Shown piece by piece: positions 56,392 to 63,874 of a DNA stretch of 64,000 nucleotides; within the stretch, counting starts at the first letter, position 1; each line of letters opens with the position of its first letter. This DNA comes from Paractinoplanes brasiliensis (GTDB taxonomy: Bacteria; Actinomycetota; Actinomycetes; Mycobacteriales; Micromonosporaceae), in NCBI RefSeq assembly GCF_004362215.1, contig NZ_SNWR01000001.1, positions 2,730,001-2,794,000 of the forward strand. The letters run 5' to 3'. The position numbers and the translations under genes were made by a program. The notes beneath the pieces are model-generated. The model searched no databases. It had not been told where the DNA came from and was given only the letters and a program-made list of their open reading frames with translations.

Positions 56392-56757
56392 TCAGCCGCC
56401 GAACGCCCAGAGGATGGCCTTGCCCAGGCCGAGGTCCAGCAGGCCGACGATGGTGGTCACGACCGTCACGAAGACGATCACGATCGTCGTGTAGGTCAGG
56501 AGCTCCTTGCGCGTGGGCCAGATGACCTTACGCAGCTCGCTGACGACCTCACGGAAGAAACCGCCGATCCGCCCGAAGAAGCCTGTCCGGCGGACCTCTT
56601 TCTTCGGCCGGGCCGAACGCTCCGCGACGGCGGTGCCGCCGCGGCCTACGGGCTCGTCGCCGTCGGCGGCGTCCTTGTCGTCCTCGACGGCGTCGTCGAA
56701 CACCTCGTCGTCGGCAGGGTCGCCGGCGTCACCGGGTCGTTTCCTGTCGTCGGCCAT
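56392..56757 (-). CDS. secE: Preprotein translocase subunit SecE
   Basis: 121 aa. Acidic N-terminal half, then the SecE core GGFFREVVSELRKVIWPTRKELLTYTTIVIVFVTVVTTIVGLLDLGLGKAILWAFGG with one membrane helix. Partner of SecY. In order tRNA-Trp, secE, nusG, as in other actinobacteria. Confidence 0.96.
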   Translation of the reverse strand: MADDRKRPGDAGDPADDEVFDDAVEDDKDAADGDEPVGRGGTAVAERSARPKKEVRRTGFFGRIGGFFREVVSELRKVIWPTRKELLTYTTIVIVFVTVVTTIVGLLDLGLGKAILWAFGG

Positions 56758-56866
56758 GGCGCCCTACTTCCGTCATCGGTGGTGGGGATTTCCCCTGTCG
56801 GCGCTCGCCACGGGCGCGGAGGTCGTGCGGACCGCGCACCGGGCGGGCACGTCTAGGAGGATTGCG

Positions 56867-56939
<73 letters not shown>

Positions 56940-56956
56940 GTGCGAGGCAACTGAAA

Positions 56957-57011
56957 CCCCGGTCCAGGCAGCCTGGTCCGGGGGGTCATTGCCCCACGGC
57001 GCACCAGTGTA
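56957..57011 (-). promoter_or_regulatory. tRNA-Trp promoter and upstream hairpin
   Basis: Minus strand -10 TACACT (57006-57011) with a -35 TGGGCG 17 bp further upstream. Downstream of it, CCCCGGTCCAGG and CCTGGTCCGGGG (56957-56968 and 56972-56983) form a 12-bp stem with one mismatch. The hairpin may stop read-through from hadB, or lie in the tRNA precursor. Confidence 0.5.
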
Positions 57012-57058
57012 CGGGTTCACACCGGGTTCGCCCAACCCGGGCTCGCCCGAACTGGGAG

Positions 57059-57454
57059 CTAGCGCTTACGGATCGTCGCCTGAGCCAGGGAGAGCACCTT
57101 TTCGCCCTGGCAGGTGGCCGTGAGCGCCAGCTTGGTCAGGCCCTCGTCGGTGGTCCCCTTGACCGTGCCGGTGACGACCACCTCGGTGCCCTCGTCGGTG
57201 TCGGGGACGGGAACCGGGCGGGCGAACCGCACGCTGTATTCCACGACGGCGTCGGGCGCGCCGGCCCAGGCGGTGACCGCCCGGCCGACCAGGGCCATGG
57301 TCAGCATGCCGTGGGCGATGACCCCGGGCAGGCCGACGCTCGTGGCGATCCGGTCGCTCCAGTGGATGGTGTTGAAGTCGCCCGAGGCGCCCGCGTAACG
57401 CACCAGGTCGGCCCGGGTGACCCGAAAGGTCTGCGGTTCCAGCGTCTCGCTCAC
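57059..57454 (-). CDS. hadB: MaoC-fold dehydratase (HadB-like)
   Basis: 131 aa hot-dog fold with the hydratase motif YAGASGDFNTIHWSDRIATSVGLPGVIAHGMLTMALVG, including the catalytic Asp and His. In Mycobacterium HadB forms a fatty-acid elongation dehydratase with HadA or HadC; this genus lacks long mycolates, so the substrate is presumably an ordinary acyl chain. GTG start at 57454, 64 bp from hadA, inside a duplicated end of hadA. Confidence 0.85.
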   Translation of the reverse strand: MSETLEPQTFRVTRADLVRYAGASGDFNTIHWSDRIATSVGLPGVIAHGMLTMALVGRAVTAWAGAPDAVVEYSVRFARPVPVPDTDEGTEVVVTGTVKGTTDEGLTKLALTATCQGEKVLSLAQATIRKR

Positions 57455-57518
57455 TCCGTGCCTCCGTGGTCGTGCTCTCCTGGCCCTACGCCTGCTTCGC
57501 TCGCTCCGGTGCAGTCGA

Positions 57519-57965
57519 TCACTCCGTACCTCTTTGCACCAGCTTGGACCAGACCGTGACGACGGGCTCGCCGGCCACGGTGGTGACCTCGGTGCGGGTG
57601 GTCAGGAAGTCGTGACCGCCGCGCGAGGTGATGTCGTCGACCGAGTTGACGCAGACCAGCTCGTCGCCGGCCACGACCGGGCGCTTGTACGCGAACCTCT
57701 GGTCGCCGTGCACGACGCGGCTGTAGTCGAGCCCGAGCGCCGGGTCCTCAATGATCTGCCGGTTCGCCGCCATCGTGATCACGACCGGGAACGTGGGCGG
57801 GGCCACGACGTCGGCGTAGCCGATGGCCCGGGCCGCCTCGGGATCGTGATATTCGGCGTCGGCGGCGCCGATCGCGCGAGCGAACTCGCGGATCTTTTCG
57901 CGTCCGACCTGGTAGGGCTCGGTGGCCGGCCAGCTGCGGCCGACGAAGGACGGGTCCAGGGGCAT
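57519..57965 (-). CDS. hadA: MaoC-like dehydratase subunit (HadA/HadC-like)
   Basis: 148 aa. FAS1-like dehydratase domain: VGRSWPATEPYQVGREKIREFARAIGAADAEYHDPEAARAIGYADVVAPPTFPVVITMA, lacking the catalytic motif of HadB, so it is likely the noncatalytic partner. ATG at 57965 is chosen over a TTG two codons upstream; the ribosome site is poor. It lies 75 bp after rpmG, the usual rpmG-hadA-hadB order. Confidence 0.83.
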   Translation of the reverse strand: MPLDPSFVGRSWPATEPYQVGREKIREFARAIGAADAEYHDPEAARAIGYADVVAPPTFPVVITMAANRQIIEDPALGLDYSRVVHGDQRFAYKRPVVAGDELVCVNSVDDITSRGGHDFLTTRTEVTTVAGEPVVTVWSKLVQRGTE

Positions 57966-58040
57966 ACCCAAGAACTTACTTCGGCCGAAACGACTCTGCG
58001 CCGCCCGGTCCAGGACCGAACGGCGCAGAAGTACGGAAGA

Positions 58041-58208
58041 TCAGCGGGTCTCGCGGTGCAGGGTGTGCTTGCCGTCACGCGGGCAGAACTTCTTCAGCTC
58101 GACCCGGTCGGGGTCGTTACGCCGGTTCTTCCGGGTGATGTAGTTCCGGTCCTTGCACTCCGTACAAGCCAAAGTGATCTTCGGACGGACGTCGGTCGCC
58201 TTGGCCAC
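58041..58208 (-). CDS. rpmG: Ribosomal protein L33 (bL33)
   Basis: 55 aa: AKATDVRPKITLACTECKDRNYITRKNRRNDPDRVELKKFCPRDGKHTLHRETR. Zinc-binding form (C-x2-C and C...H). GTG at 58208 after GGAAGG; the longer reading is noncoding leader. Confidence 0.96.
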   Translation of the reverse strand: MAKATDVRPKITLACTECKDRNYITRKNRRNDPDRVELKKFCPRDGKHTLHRETR

Positions 58209-58248
58209 GACGGGTTGCCTTCCTGCTAACGGGGTTGAACGACGCTCC

Positions 58249-58278
58249 AGATTACTCCGGAGGAGCGCCGACATGCAA
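58249..58278 (-). promoter_or_regulatory. Promoter of rpmG-hadA-hadB
   Basis: Minus strand -35 TTGCAT (58273-58278), 18-bp spacer, -10 TAATCT (58249-58254), start near 58242. A good match, between tRNA-Met and rpmG. Confidence 0.6.
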
Positions 58279-58311
58279 AGCGGGACCCCGGGAGGGATCC
58301 CTATTGCAAAG

Positions 58312-58384
58312 TAGCGGTGGCCGGACTTGAACCGGCGACACAGCGATTATGAGCCGCTTGCTCTGCCATCTGAGCTACACCGCC
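58312..58384 (-). tRNA. tRNA-Met (CAT anticodon), elongator-type
   Basis: 73 nt. Acceptor GGCGGTG with CACCGCT (last pair G-U), D-arm TAGCTCAGATGGCAGAGC, anticodon stem AGCGG/TCGCT with loop CTCATAA (CAT), T-arm GCCGGTTCAAGTCCGGC. The paired first position and lack of three GC pairs in the anticodon stem argue for the elongator. CCA is not encoded. It lies 47 nt after tRNA-Thr. Confidence 0.92.
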
Positions 58385-58431
58385 AGAGCCAGGCTCAAGT
58401 CCGACGCCTGTGGCGGGAACGAACCCGGTAG

Positions 58432-58504
58432 AGCCCCCTTACGGAATCGAACCGTAGACCTTCTCCTTACCATGGAGACGCTCTGCCGACTGAGCTAAGG
58501 GGGC
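58432..58504 (-). tRNA. tRNA-Thr (GGT anticodon)
   Basis: 73 nt. Acceptor GCCCCCT/AGGGGGC, D-arm TAGCTCAGTCGGCAGAGC, anticodon stem TCTCC/GGAGA with loop ATGGTAA (GGT), T-arm TACGGTTCGATTCCGTA. CCA not encoded. Probably co-transcribed with tRNA-Met. Confidence 0.96.
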
Positions 58505-58538
58505 TTGCGCACGATCTCTCGCTTGTTGCGCAGACAGA

Positions 58539-58567
58539 AGCTTACACGGCCCGGGGCAGGGGGTGAA
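58539..58567 (-). promoter_or_regulatory. Promoter of the tRNA-Thr/tRNA-Met unit
   Basis: Minus strand -35 TTCACC (58562-58567), 17-bp spacer, -10 TAAGCT (58539-58544), about 28 nt before the mature tRNA start. Confidence 0.5.
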
Positions 58568-58598
58568 ATCGCCTCCCCGATACCCGTGTCGGCGCAGG

Positions 58599-61136
58599 TC
58601 AGATCACCGCGCGGAGCCTTCTGACCTCGCCCGCGTCGGTGGTCGCAGGCTCGGTCTGGGCGCTGAACCAGGCCTCCAGCCGCTCGTACGGCAGAGGGCG
58701 GCTGAACAGGTAGCCCTGGCCGATCTCGCAGCCCATCTCCTCGAGCAGGTCGAGGGTGAGCTCGCTCTCCACCCCCTCGGCCACCACGGTGAGACCGAAC
58801 TCACGAGCCAGGCTGATCACGGCGCGCACGATCGCGAGGTCACCGGTGTCGGTCGCCATGCCCTGGACGAAGCTGTCGTCGATCTTCACCTCGTGCACCG
58901 GCCACTGCCGCAGATACGACAGTGACGACGCGCCAGTGCCGAAGTCGTCGACACTGAGCCGGACCCCGAGGTCGCGCAGGCGGTAAAGCGTGGGCAGCAC
59001 GCGCTCGATGTCGTTGAGCATGCCGGGCTCGGAGATCTCGAACGTGACCTGGGCCGCGGCCACGCCGTACTGCTCGAGCAGCGCGGCGACCTGACCGGGG
59101 AAGCGGGAGTCGAGCAGCGTACGGACCGACAGGTTCACCGCGATCGAGAGCGGGCGCTCCTGGTCGGCCCACTCACGGCAGCGCCGCAGCCCCTCGGTCA
59201 GCACGACCTCGGTCAGGCGGGAGAGCTGGCCGGTGTGCTCGGCGACGGCCACGAAGTCTTCCGGCGCCACCTCGCCCTGGGCCGGGTGCTGCCACCGGGC
59301 CAGGCACTCGACGCCGACGAGGTGACGGTCACCCAGCGTGACCTTGGGCTGGAAGTAGACGTCGAGCGCGCCGCTGTCGAGGGCCGTGCGCAGATCGGCC
59401 GCGATGCCCAGACGACGGACGGCGCGCGACTCGAGCGCGGGGTGGAACAACTGCACCCCGTACGGGAGGACCTTGGCCGCATTGCCCGCGAGCTCGGCCC
59501 GTTGGAGCAACATCTCGGGGTCGCCGCCGTGGTCGGGATAGACGGACACGCCCACGGCGGTGTCGACGTCGAGGGTGAGCGTGCCGACCGTCATCGGGCC
59601 GCGCAGCTGTTCGCGCATGTCGGTGGCGAGCTGGACGGTGGCGTCGGTGCTCTCGGCGCGCATCGTCACCACGAACTCGTCACCGCCGATGCGGCCGACC
59701 AGGGCGCCCGGCCCGGCGATCGAGCGCAGCCGCCCGGCCACCTCGGCCAGGAGCTTGTCGCCGGCGGCGTGGCCCATCGACTCGTTGACGTCCCGCTGAC
59801 CGTCCACGTCGAAGAGCAGGACCGCGACCACCTCGTCCTCGGCGCGCACCTTGACCGACTCGGCCAGCGCGTCGGTGATCCGGCGCCGGTTGGGCAGGCC
59901 GGTCAGGCGGTCGTGATACGCGTCGTAGCGCAGCCGTTCGACCAGCCGGGCGTTCTCGACCGCGACCGCGACGTGTGCGGCGATCGTCTCGAGCACCTGC
60001 ACGTCGGCCGAGCGGAAGGTGCGGGAGTCGCCGAGCCGGTTGACCACCTCGAGAGTGCCGATCGGGGTCTGACCCGACCGCAGCGGCACGACGATGACGT
60101 CCTTGACCTTGGAGTCGCGCAGGGTGGGGCGCAGCGACTCGTGCTCGGCGAACTGGGGACCGACGGCGGCCGTGTGCCCGTCGGCGACCGCGCCCTCGCG
60201 GACCGCCGCGGGTGTCGGGGAGATGTCGAGCAGGCCCTTGTTCTCGACGCGCGCGGTGAGCAGCACCTCGGGGTGCAGTCCCTGCGGCGCTATCCAGAGG
60301 GTGGCGTACTCCGAGCGCATCAACGCCTGCACCCGGCCGAGCATGACGTCGGGCAGGGCGGTGCTGCTGCCCTCGTCACGGACCGCCCGGGTGAGCTCGT
60401 AGACGTCGGCCAGCGTGCGATGCTGCCGGAAGAACTCGGCGAACGAGCGCAACATGAGGATCAGCGCGACCACCAGCACGGCCAGCAGCAGCGCCGACCA
60501 GCGGGTGGCGACCAGCGCGACCAGGAAGACCAGGCCGATCACGGCGTTGACCCCGGCCATCGCCCAGACCGGCAGGGAGCCGCGCAACACTTCCTGACCG
60601 GCCCGGGGCCCCTGCACCACGGCCATCACAGCCGCCATGCTCAGGACCTCGACCAGCACGAAAACGCCGACAGCGGCGAACAGGATGGCCCAGGTGCCGG
60701 GCCCCGCGCCGCGCATCCGGGGGGCCGCCTCGATCACCAGGACGGCCGCAGCGGCGCCGGCGGCCGATTTCGCGACGTTGAACCAGAGCTTGCTCGCCAC
60801 CACCGGGGCGCGCCGGGTGAGCTGGACGATCAGCACCGCCAGGGTCACCACGAGGATGACCACGGTCGGCGGGAGGTAATAGAGCGCGAGGAGGAACGGC
60901 ACCTCGGTGATGTAGATGCTGAACGTGCTCCGCCGGATCACGACGTTGATCACGCCGATGTACGCGACGATGATTCCTACGAGCGCGACAAGGCCACCGA
61001 GCCAGGAGTCTGTCCACCACCTCGGGTCATGGACCCAGAAGGCGATGACGCAGACGAGCGCGAAGAGACCGAGCGGGTTGGTGATCAACCAGGCGTACTG
61101 CGCGGAACGCTTTGCTCGCCGCGGTTGCCCGCCCAT
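58599..61136 (-). CDS. Membrane GGDEF-EAL protein with GAF domain
   Basis: 845 aa. Residues 1-235 hold about eight to ten membrane segments, a GAF domain follows (about 250-400), then GGDEF (484-488, intact) and an EAL domain (from about 590) reading ECLARW, NLSVRTL, FEISEP, DDFGTGASSLSYL, KIDDSFV and VAEGVE; the Glu of the first motif is kept. Both c-di-GMP synthesis and breakdown look possible. ATG at 61136 after GAGGGAG. A 47-codon exported-peptide gene lies 56 bp upstream on the same strand. Confidence 0.93.
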   Translation of the reverse strand: MGGQPRRAKRSAQYAWLITNPLGLFALVCVIAFWVHDPRWWTDSWLGGLVALVGIIVAYIGVINVVIRRSTFSIYITEVPFLLALYYLPPTVVILVVTLAVLIVQLTRRAPVVASKLWFNVAKSAAGAAAAVLVIEAAPRMRGAGPGTWAILFAAVGVFVLVEVLSMAAVMAVVQGPRAGQEVLRGSLPVWAMAGVNAVIGLVFLVALVATRWSALLLAVLVVALILMLRSFAEFFRQHRTLADVYELTRAVRDEGSSTALPDVMLGRVQALMRSEYATLWIAPQGLHPEVLLTARVENKGLLDISPTPAAVREGAVADGHTAAVGPQFAEHESLRPTLRDSKVKDVIVVPLRSGQTPIGTLEVVNRLGDSRTFRSADVQVLETIAAHVAVAVENARLVERLRYDAYHDRLTGLPNRRRITDALAESVKVRAEDEVVAVLLFDVDGQRDVNESMGHAAGDKLLAEVAGRLRSIAGPGALVGRIGGDEFVVTMRAESTDATVQLATDMREQLRGPMTVGTLTLDVDTAVGVSVYPDHGGDPEMLLQRAELAGNAAKVLPYGVQLFHPALESRAVRRLGIAADLRTALDSGALDVYFQPKVTLGDRHLVGVECLARWQHPAQGEVAPEDFVAVAEHTGQLSRLTEVVLTEGLRRCREWADQERPLSIAVNLSVRTLLDSRFPGQVAALLEQYGVAAAQVTFEISEPGMLNDIERVLPTLYRLRDLGVRLSVDDFGTGASSLSYLRQWPVHEVKIDDSFVQGMATDTGDLAIVRAVISLAREFGLTVVAEGVESELTLDLLEEMGCEIGQGYLFSRPLPYERLEAWFSAQTEPATTDAGEVRRLRAVI

Positions 61137-61192
61137 CGCGCTCCCTCGTCAACCGACGCGAACCGATGCCGTGTGGTCGGTCAGCCGAATCG

Positions 61193-61336
61193 TCAGTCCC
61201 ACTCGATGATGATGTTGGTGCTGTTGACGGCGCCCGACTCCGACGGGTGCGCACCACTGAAACCTGCGATGCCGCCGATTGCGACGACAACCGCGAAAAC
61301 CAAGCCTGCATAACGGCCCAGCTTCCTACCGAACAT
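61193..61336 (-). CDS. Small exported-type peptide upstream of the c-di-GMP enzyme
   Basis: 47 aa. It starts MFGRKLGRYAGL, has a hydrophobic stretch (about residues 10-27, VFAVVVAIGGIAGF) and a candidate signal-peptidase site after SGA (residue 29), leaving an 18-residue product that begins HPSESG and ends IIIEWD. ATG with AGGAG 6 nt upstream. Layout and ribosome site make it a convincing gene. I know no family for it. It could be a signal, a regulator of the sensor encoded next, or a simple membrane microprotein. Confidence 0.72.
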   Translation of the reverse strand: MFGRKLGRYAGLVFAVVVAIGGIAGFSGAHPSESGAVNSTNIIIEWD

Positions 61337-61596
61337 GTTTGGCTCCTGCGTTGGTTACGCGCTGCGGTGGGGGGTCACATGATGGTGCCACACGCGGTGT
61401 GCGACTGGCAGTGTCCATCGGCGGGTCGAAACCGCACATTCCGAAATCCTGACCGAACGGCTGAGTTCCGTCCCCCTCGGTTACGCGCAGAATTGACGAC
61501 TTTACGTCCGAAATAACGGGAGAAGTGAGGGCAATTCGCGTGTCCGACGTCAGGTGATCTTGACGTCAAGCGGTCCTGACGCCATGCTGGCTCGCC
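61337..61596. promoter_or_regulatory. Divergent control region with palindromes
   Basis: A 260-bp gap between divergent genes. It holds CTTGACGTCAAG (61559-61570, a perfect 12-bp palindrome), a related GACGTCA (61554-61548 region, reading CGACGTCAGG), CTGACGCC at 61577-61584, and CACACgcgGTGTG (61388-61400). The first lies 27 bp upstream of the HTH gene start and could be its own operator. Confidence 0.45.
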
Positions 61597-61914
61597 GTGA
61601 ACGCCTCACCGGACGATCTCGAGCGGCAGCACACGCTGTCCACGGCTACAACGCGGTACGACGAGCTGAGGATGCGCGACGCCCTCGCGGCGGTGGCCGG
61701 GGAAGGCGGCGCGAACGCTGTCCCGCTCACCCGCGAGGAGACGCTGGAGATGCTGGCGCTCAGCGAGGTCGTCATCCGCAAGGCCGGTTACGCCCGGCAG
61801 TCGATGGTGCGGGTGGCCCGCGACGCCGGCGCCTCGTGGGCGCAGATCGGCGCCGCCCTCGGCACCACCAAGCAAGCCGCCTGGGAGGCGCACAACCGGC
61901 GCCCGGAGGCCTAG
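61597..61914 (+). CDS. Small helix-turn-helix protein
   Basis: 105 aa. C-terminal HTH-like segment ARDAGASWAQIGAALGTTKQAAWEAHNRR, preceded by a helical, charged region (RYDELRMRDALAAVAGEGGANAVPLTREETLEMLALSEVVIRK). The GTG start lacks a good ribosome site and may be leaderless. A possible autoregulator, given the palindrome immediately upstream. No exact family recognised. Confidence 0.65.
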   Translation: MNASPDDLERQHTLSTATTRYDELRMRDALAAVAGEGGANAVPLTREETLEMLALSEVVIRKAGYARQSMVRVARDAGASWAQIGAALGTTKQAAWEAHNRRPEA

Positions 61915-61948
61915 CCCCGTCCGGCCTTCCCCGTCGCGGCCGGCAGGC

Positions 61949-62758
61949 CTACTCTCCCGTCGCGGCGGGCAGAGCGGTCGAGCTGTACTGCGACCAGGAT
62001 CCGGGATAGAGGCGGCCGGGGGCGAACCCGGCGCGCTCCAGGGCCAGCAGGTTGTGGCAGGCGGTGACGCCCGAGCCGCAGTACGACACCACGTCCACAC
62101 CGTCGCCGACGCCGGCCGCGAGGAACCGCTCGCGCAGGATCTCGGCCGGGTGGAAACGGCCCTCGGCGTCGACGTTCTCGCGGCAGGGGACGTTGCGGGC
62201 GCCGGGAATGTGGCCGGGCCGGGGGTCGATCGGCTCGCTCTCGCCCCGGAAGCGCTCGGGCTGGCGTGCGTCGAGCACGACGAAGTCGCCGGACGTCGCG
62301 TCGGTCAGGCTCGCCAGGCGGTCGGCGGGCCACGGGCGTACGGGGAAATCCGCACGCGGACGCCGGGGGGTGCGGGTCTCGCGTTCCTCCCCGTACGCGT
62401 TGATCCCGCCGTCGAGCAGGGCGGCGTCCTGCCCCAGCGCACGCAGCATCCAGACGAGCCGGGCCGCCATCACACCGCCCGCGTCGTCGTACGCGATCAC
62501 GGTGTCGTTCACCCCGATGCCCAGCGCCGACATCCGCTCGGCGAAGCGCGCGGGGTCCGGCAGCGGATGGCGCCCGTCGGACGCGGTGGGCGGGGCCGCG
62601 AGATCCGTGTCCAGGTCGACGAAGACAGCGCCGGGCAGGTGCCCCCGGGCGTACGCGTCGGCGCCCTTGCGCCCGTCGAGGTAGGCGCGGACGTCGGCCA
62701 GGATCACCCGGTCGTGATGACTGCGAACCCACTCGGGGCTGACGACCGGCTCGATCAC
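61949..62758 (-). CDS. Thiosulfate/3-mercaptopyruvate sulfurtransferase
   Basis: 269 aa, tandem rhodanese. Active-site Cys227 in YCGSGVTACHN; N-terminal domain VILADVRAYLDGRKGADAYARGHLPGAVFVDLDTDLA; GHIPGARNVP in the second. Transfers sulfane sulfur. GTG start. The stop is followed by an out-of-frame copy of the last about 20 bp (61926-61946 against 61952-61972). Confidence 0.92.
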   Translation of the reverse strand: MIEPVVSPEWVRSHHDRVILADVRAYLDGRKGADAYARGHLPGAVFVDLDTDLAAPPTASDGRHPLPDPARFAERMSALGIGVNDTVIAYDDAGGVMAARLVWMLRALGQDAALLDGGINAYGEERETRTPRRPRADFPVRPWPADRLASLTDATSGDFVVLDARQPERFRGESEPIDPRPGHIPGARNVPCRENVDAEGRFHPAEILRERFLAAGVGDGVDVVSYCGSGVTACHNLLALERAGFAPGRLYPGSWSQYSSTALPAATGE

Positions 62759-62768
62759 GGCTACCTCT

Positions 62769-63071
62769 TTATCTGTTGACGGGTCTCTGCCGGGGGCGCG
62801 GGCGGAACCGGACCAGGGCCGTGCCCGCCATGATGACCGCGAGCACGGTGATCGTCGTGGTCACGACGGGACTGTTGATGCCCGTGGCGATCACCACCAG
62901 GCCCAGGGCCACGCCGAACAGGAAGTGGTAGAAACCGGCGTCGCGTACCGAACGGAAGGCCCGAGCGGTGGGCGCCGGCGCTCGGCCGGTCACCAGGATG
63001 ACCAGGCCGAACACCGCGAGCCCGGCCCCGGCCACCCCACCGGCCACCATGGTCCAGAAACTGGTGCTCAT
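62769..63071 (-). CDS. Small membrane protein, three helices
   Basis: 100 aa: FWTMVAGGVAGAGLAVFGLVILVTG, FYHFLFGVALGLVVIATGI and TTTITVLAVIMAGTALVRF. No family motif. It starts 30 bp after yajQ and ends 10 bp upstream of the rhodanese start, so it may be co-transcribed with yajQ and the rhodanese. Confidence 0.7.
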   Translation of the reverse strand: MSTSFWTMVAGGVAGAGLAVFGLVILVTGRAPAPTARAFRSVRDAGFYHFLFGVALGLVVIATGINSPVVTTTITVLAVIMAGTALVRFRPRPRQRPVNR

Positions 63072-63101
63072 GGCCCCAGTCTGGGGCCACGAGCGGCACG
63101 A

Positions 63102-63596
63102 TCAGCGGTAATTGGTGAACTGGAGCGCGACTCCGAAGTCCTCGGCCTTGAGCAGGGCGATCACGGCCTGCAGGTCGTCCCGCTTCTTGCCGGTGACCCG
63201 CAGCTGGTCGCCCTGGATCTGGGCCTGCACGCCCTTGGGGCCCTCGTCGCGGATCTTCTTGCTGATCGCCTTGGCCTTGTCGGTCTCGATGCCCTCGACG
63301 ATCTTGCAGTCGATCTTGTACGTCTTGCCGGACTGCCGGGGCTCCCCCGCGTCCAGGGACTTGAGCGAGATGTTGCGCTTGACCAGCTTCTCCTTGAAGA
63401 CGTCGAGCGCGGCGCTCGCCCTTTCCTCGGTCTCCGAGGTGATGGTGACCCCGGAGTCACCCGACTTGGCGAGGCTGGTGCCGGTGCCCCGGAAGTCGAA
63501 CCGGGTGCCGAGCTCCTTCTCCGCCTGGTGGAACGCGTTGTCCACCTCCTGCTGGTCGACCTTGCTCACGATGTCGAAGGACGGGCTGGCTGCCAT
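63102..63596 (-). CDS. YajQ-family nucleotide-binding protein
   Basis: 164 aa: SFDIVSKVDQQEVDNAFHQAEKELGTRFDFRGTGTSL, FKEKLVKRNISLKSL and QIQGDQLRVTGKKRDDLQAVIALLKAEDFGVALQFTNYR. Xanthomonas YajQ homologues bind c-di-GMP, and others bind nucleic acid or tRNA, so the activity here is inferred. ATG with GGAG 8 nt upstream. It lies 2 kb from a c-di-GMP enzyme. Confidence 0.92.
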   Translation of the reverse strand: MAASPSFDIVSKVDQQEVDNAFHQAEKELGTRFDFRGTGTSLAKSGDSGVTITSETEERASAALDVFKEKLVKRNISLKSLDAGEPRQSGKTYKIDCKIVEGIETDKAKAISKKIRDEGPKGVQAQIQGDQLRVTGKKRDDLQAVIALLKAEDFGVALQFTNYR

Positions 63597-63675
63597 GATC
63601 AGGACTCCTGCGATGCTGGCTTCGTCGATGAAGGCGGGCCCGCGGAACGGACGCCGACATGCCGACCGTACCCGG

Positions 63676-63706
63676 TTGCGAATCCGCTCCGCGGTACGGC
63701 TAAGCT
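63676..63706 (+). promoter_or_regulatory. Possible tRNA-Tyr promoter
   Basis: Plus strand -35 TTGCGA (63676-63681), 19-bp spacer, -10 TAAGCT (63701-63706), start near 63713, about 32 nt before the tRNA. Confidence 0.4.
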
Positions 63707-63744
63707 GTTCTCCGCTGCCACGGGCGACCGTGGTGGTGTGCCCA

Positions 63745-63828
63745 GGCGGGTTGCCCGAGCGGCCAATGGGAGCGGACTGTAAATCCGTCGCGAAAGCTTC
63801 GAAGGTTCGAATCCTTCACCCGCCACCA
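63745..63828 (+). tRNA. tRNA-Tyr (GTA anticodon)
   Basis: 84 nt including an encoded CCA. Acceptor GGCGGGT/ACCCGCC, anticodon loop CTGTAAA (GTA), a long variable arm (CGCGAAAGCTTCG), T-arm GAAGGTTCGAATCCTTC. It is the only tRNA here with encoded CCA. Confidence 0.96.
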
Positions 63829-63838
63829 GGCGCACGAG

Positions 63839-63868
63839 AGGCCCCTGACCAGTCGGTCGGGGGCCTTC
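63839..63868 (+). terminator. Terminator after tRNA-Tyr
   Basis: AGGCCCC-T-GACC and GGTC-GGGGGCCT form a stem of about 11 bp around loop AGTC, followed by TCTTCGTG. It ends the tRNA transcript and probably also the converging partial gene. Confidence 0.7.
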
Positions 63869-63874
63869 TTCGTG

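Noticed and set aside
58313..58384. Initiator tRNA-Met
   Set aside because: The anticodon stem lacks three consecutive G-C pairs and the acceptor has a paired first position; it fits the elongator better.
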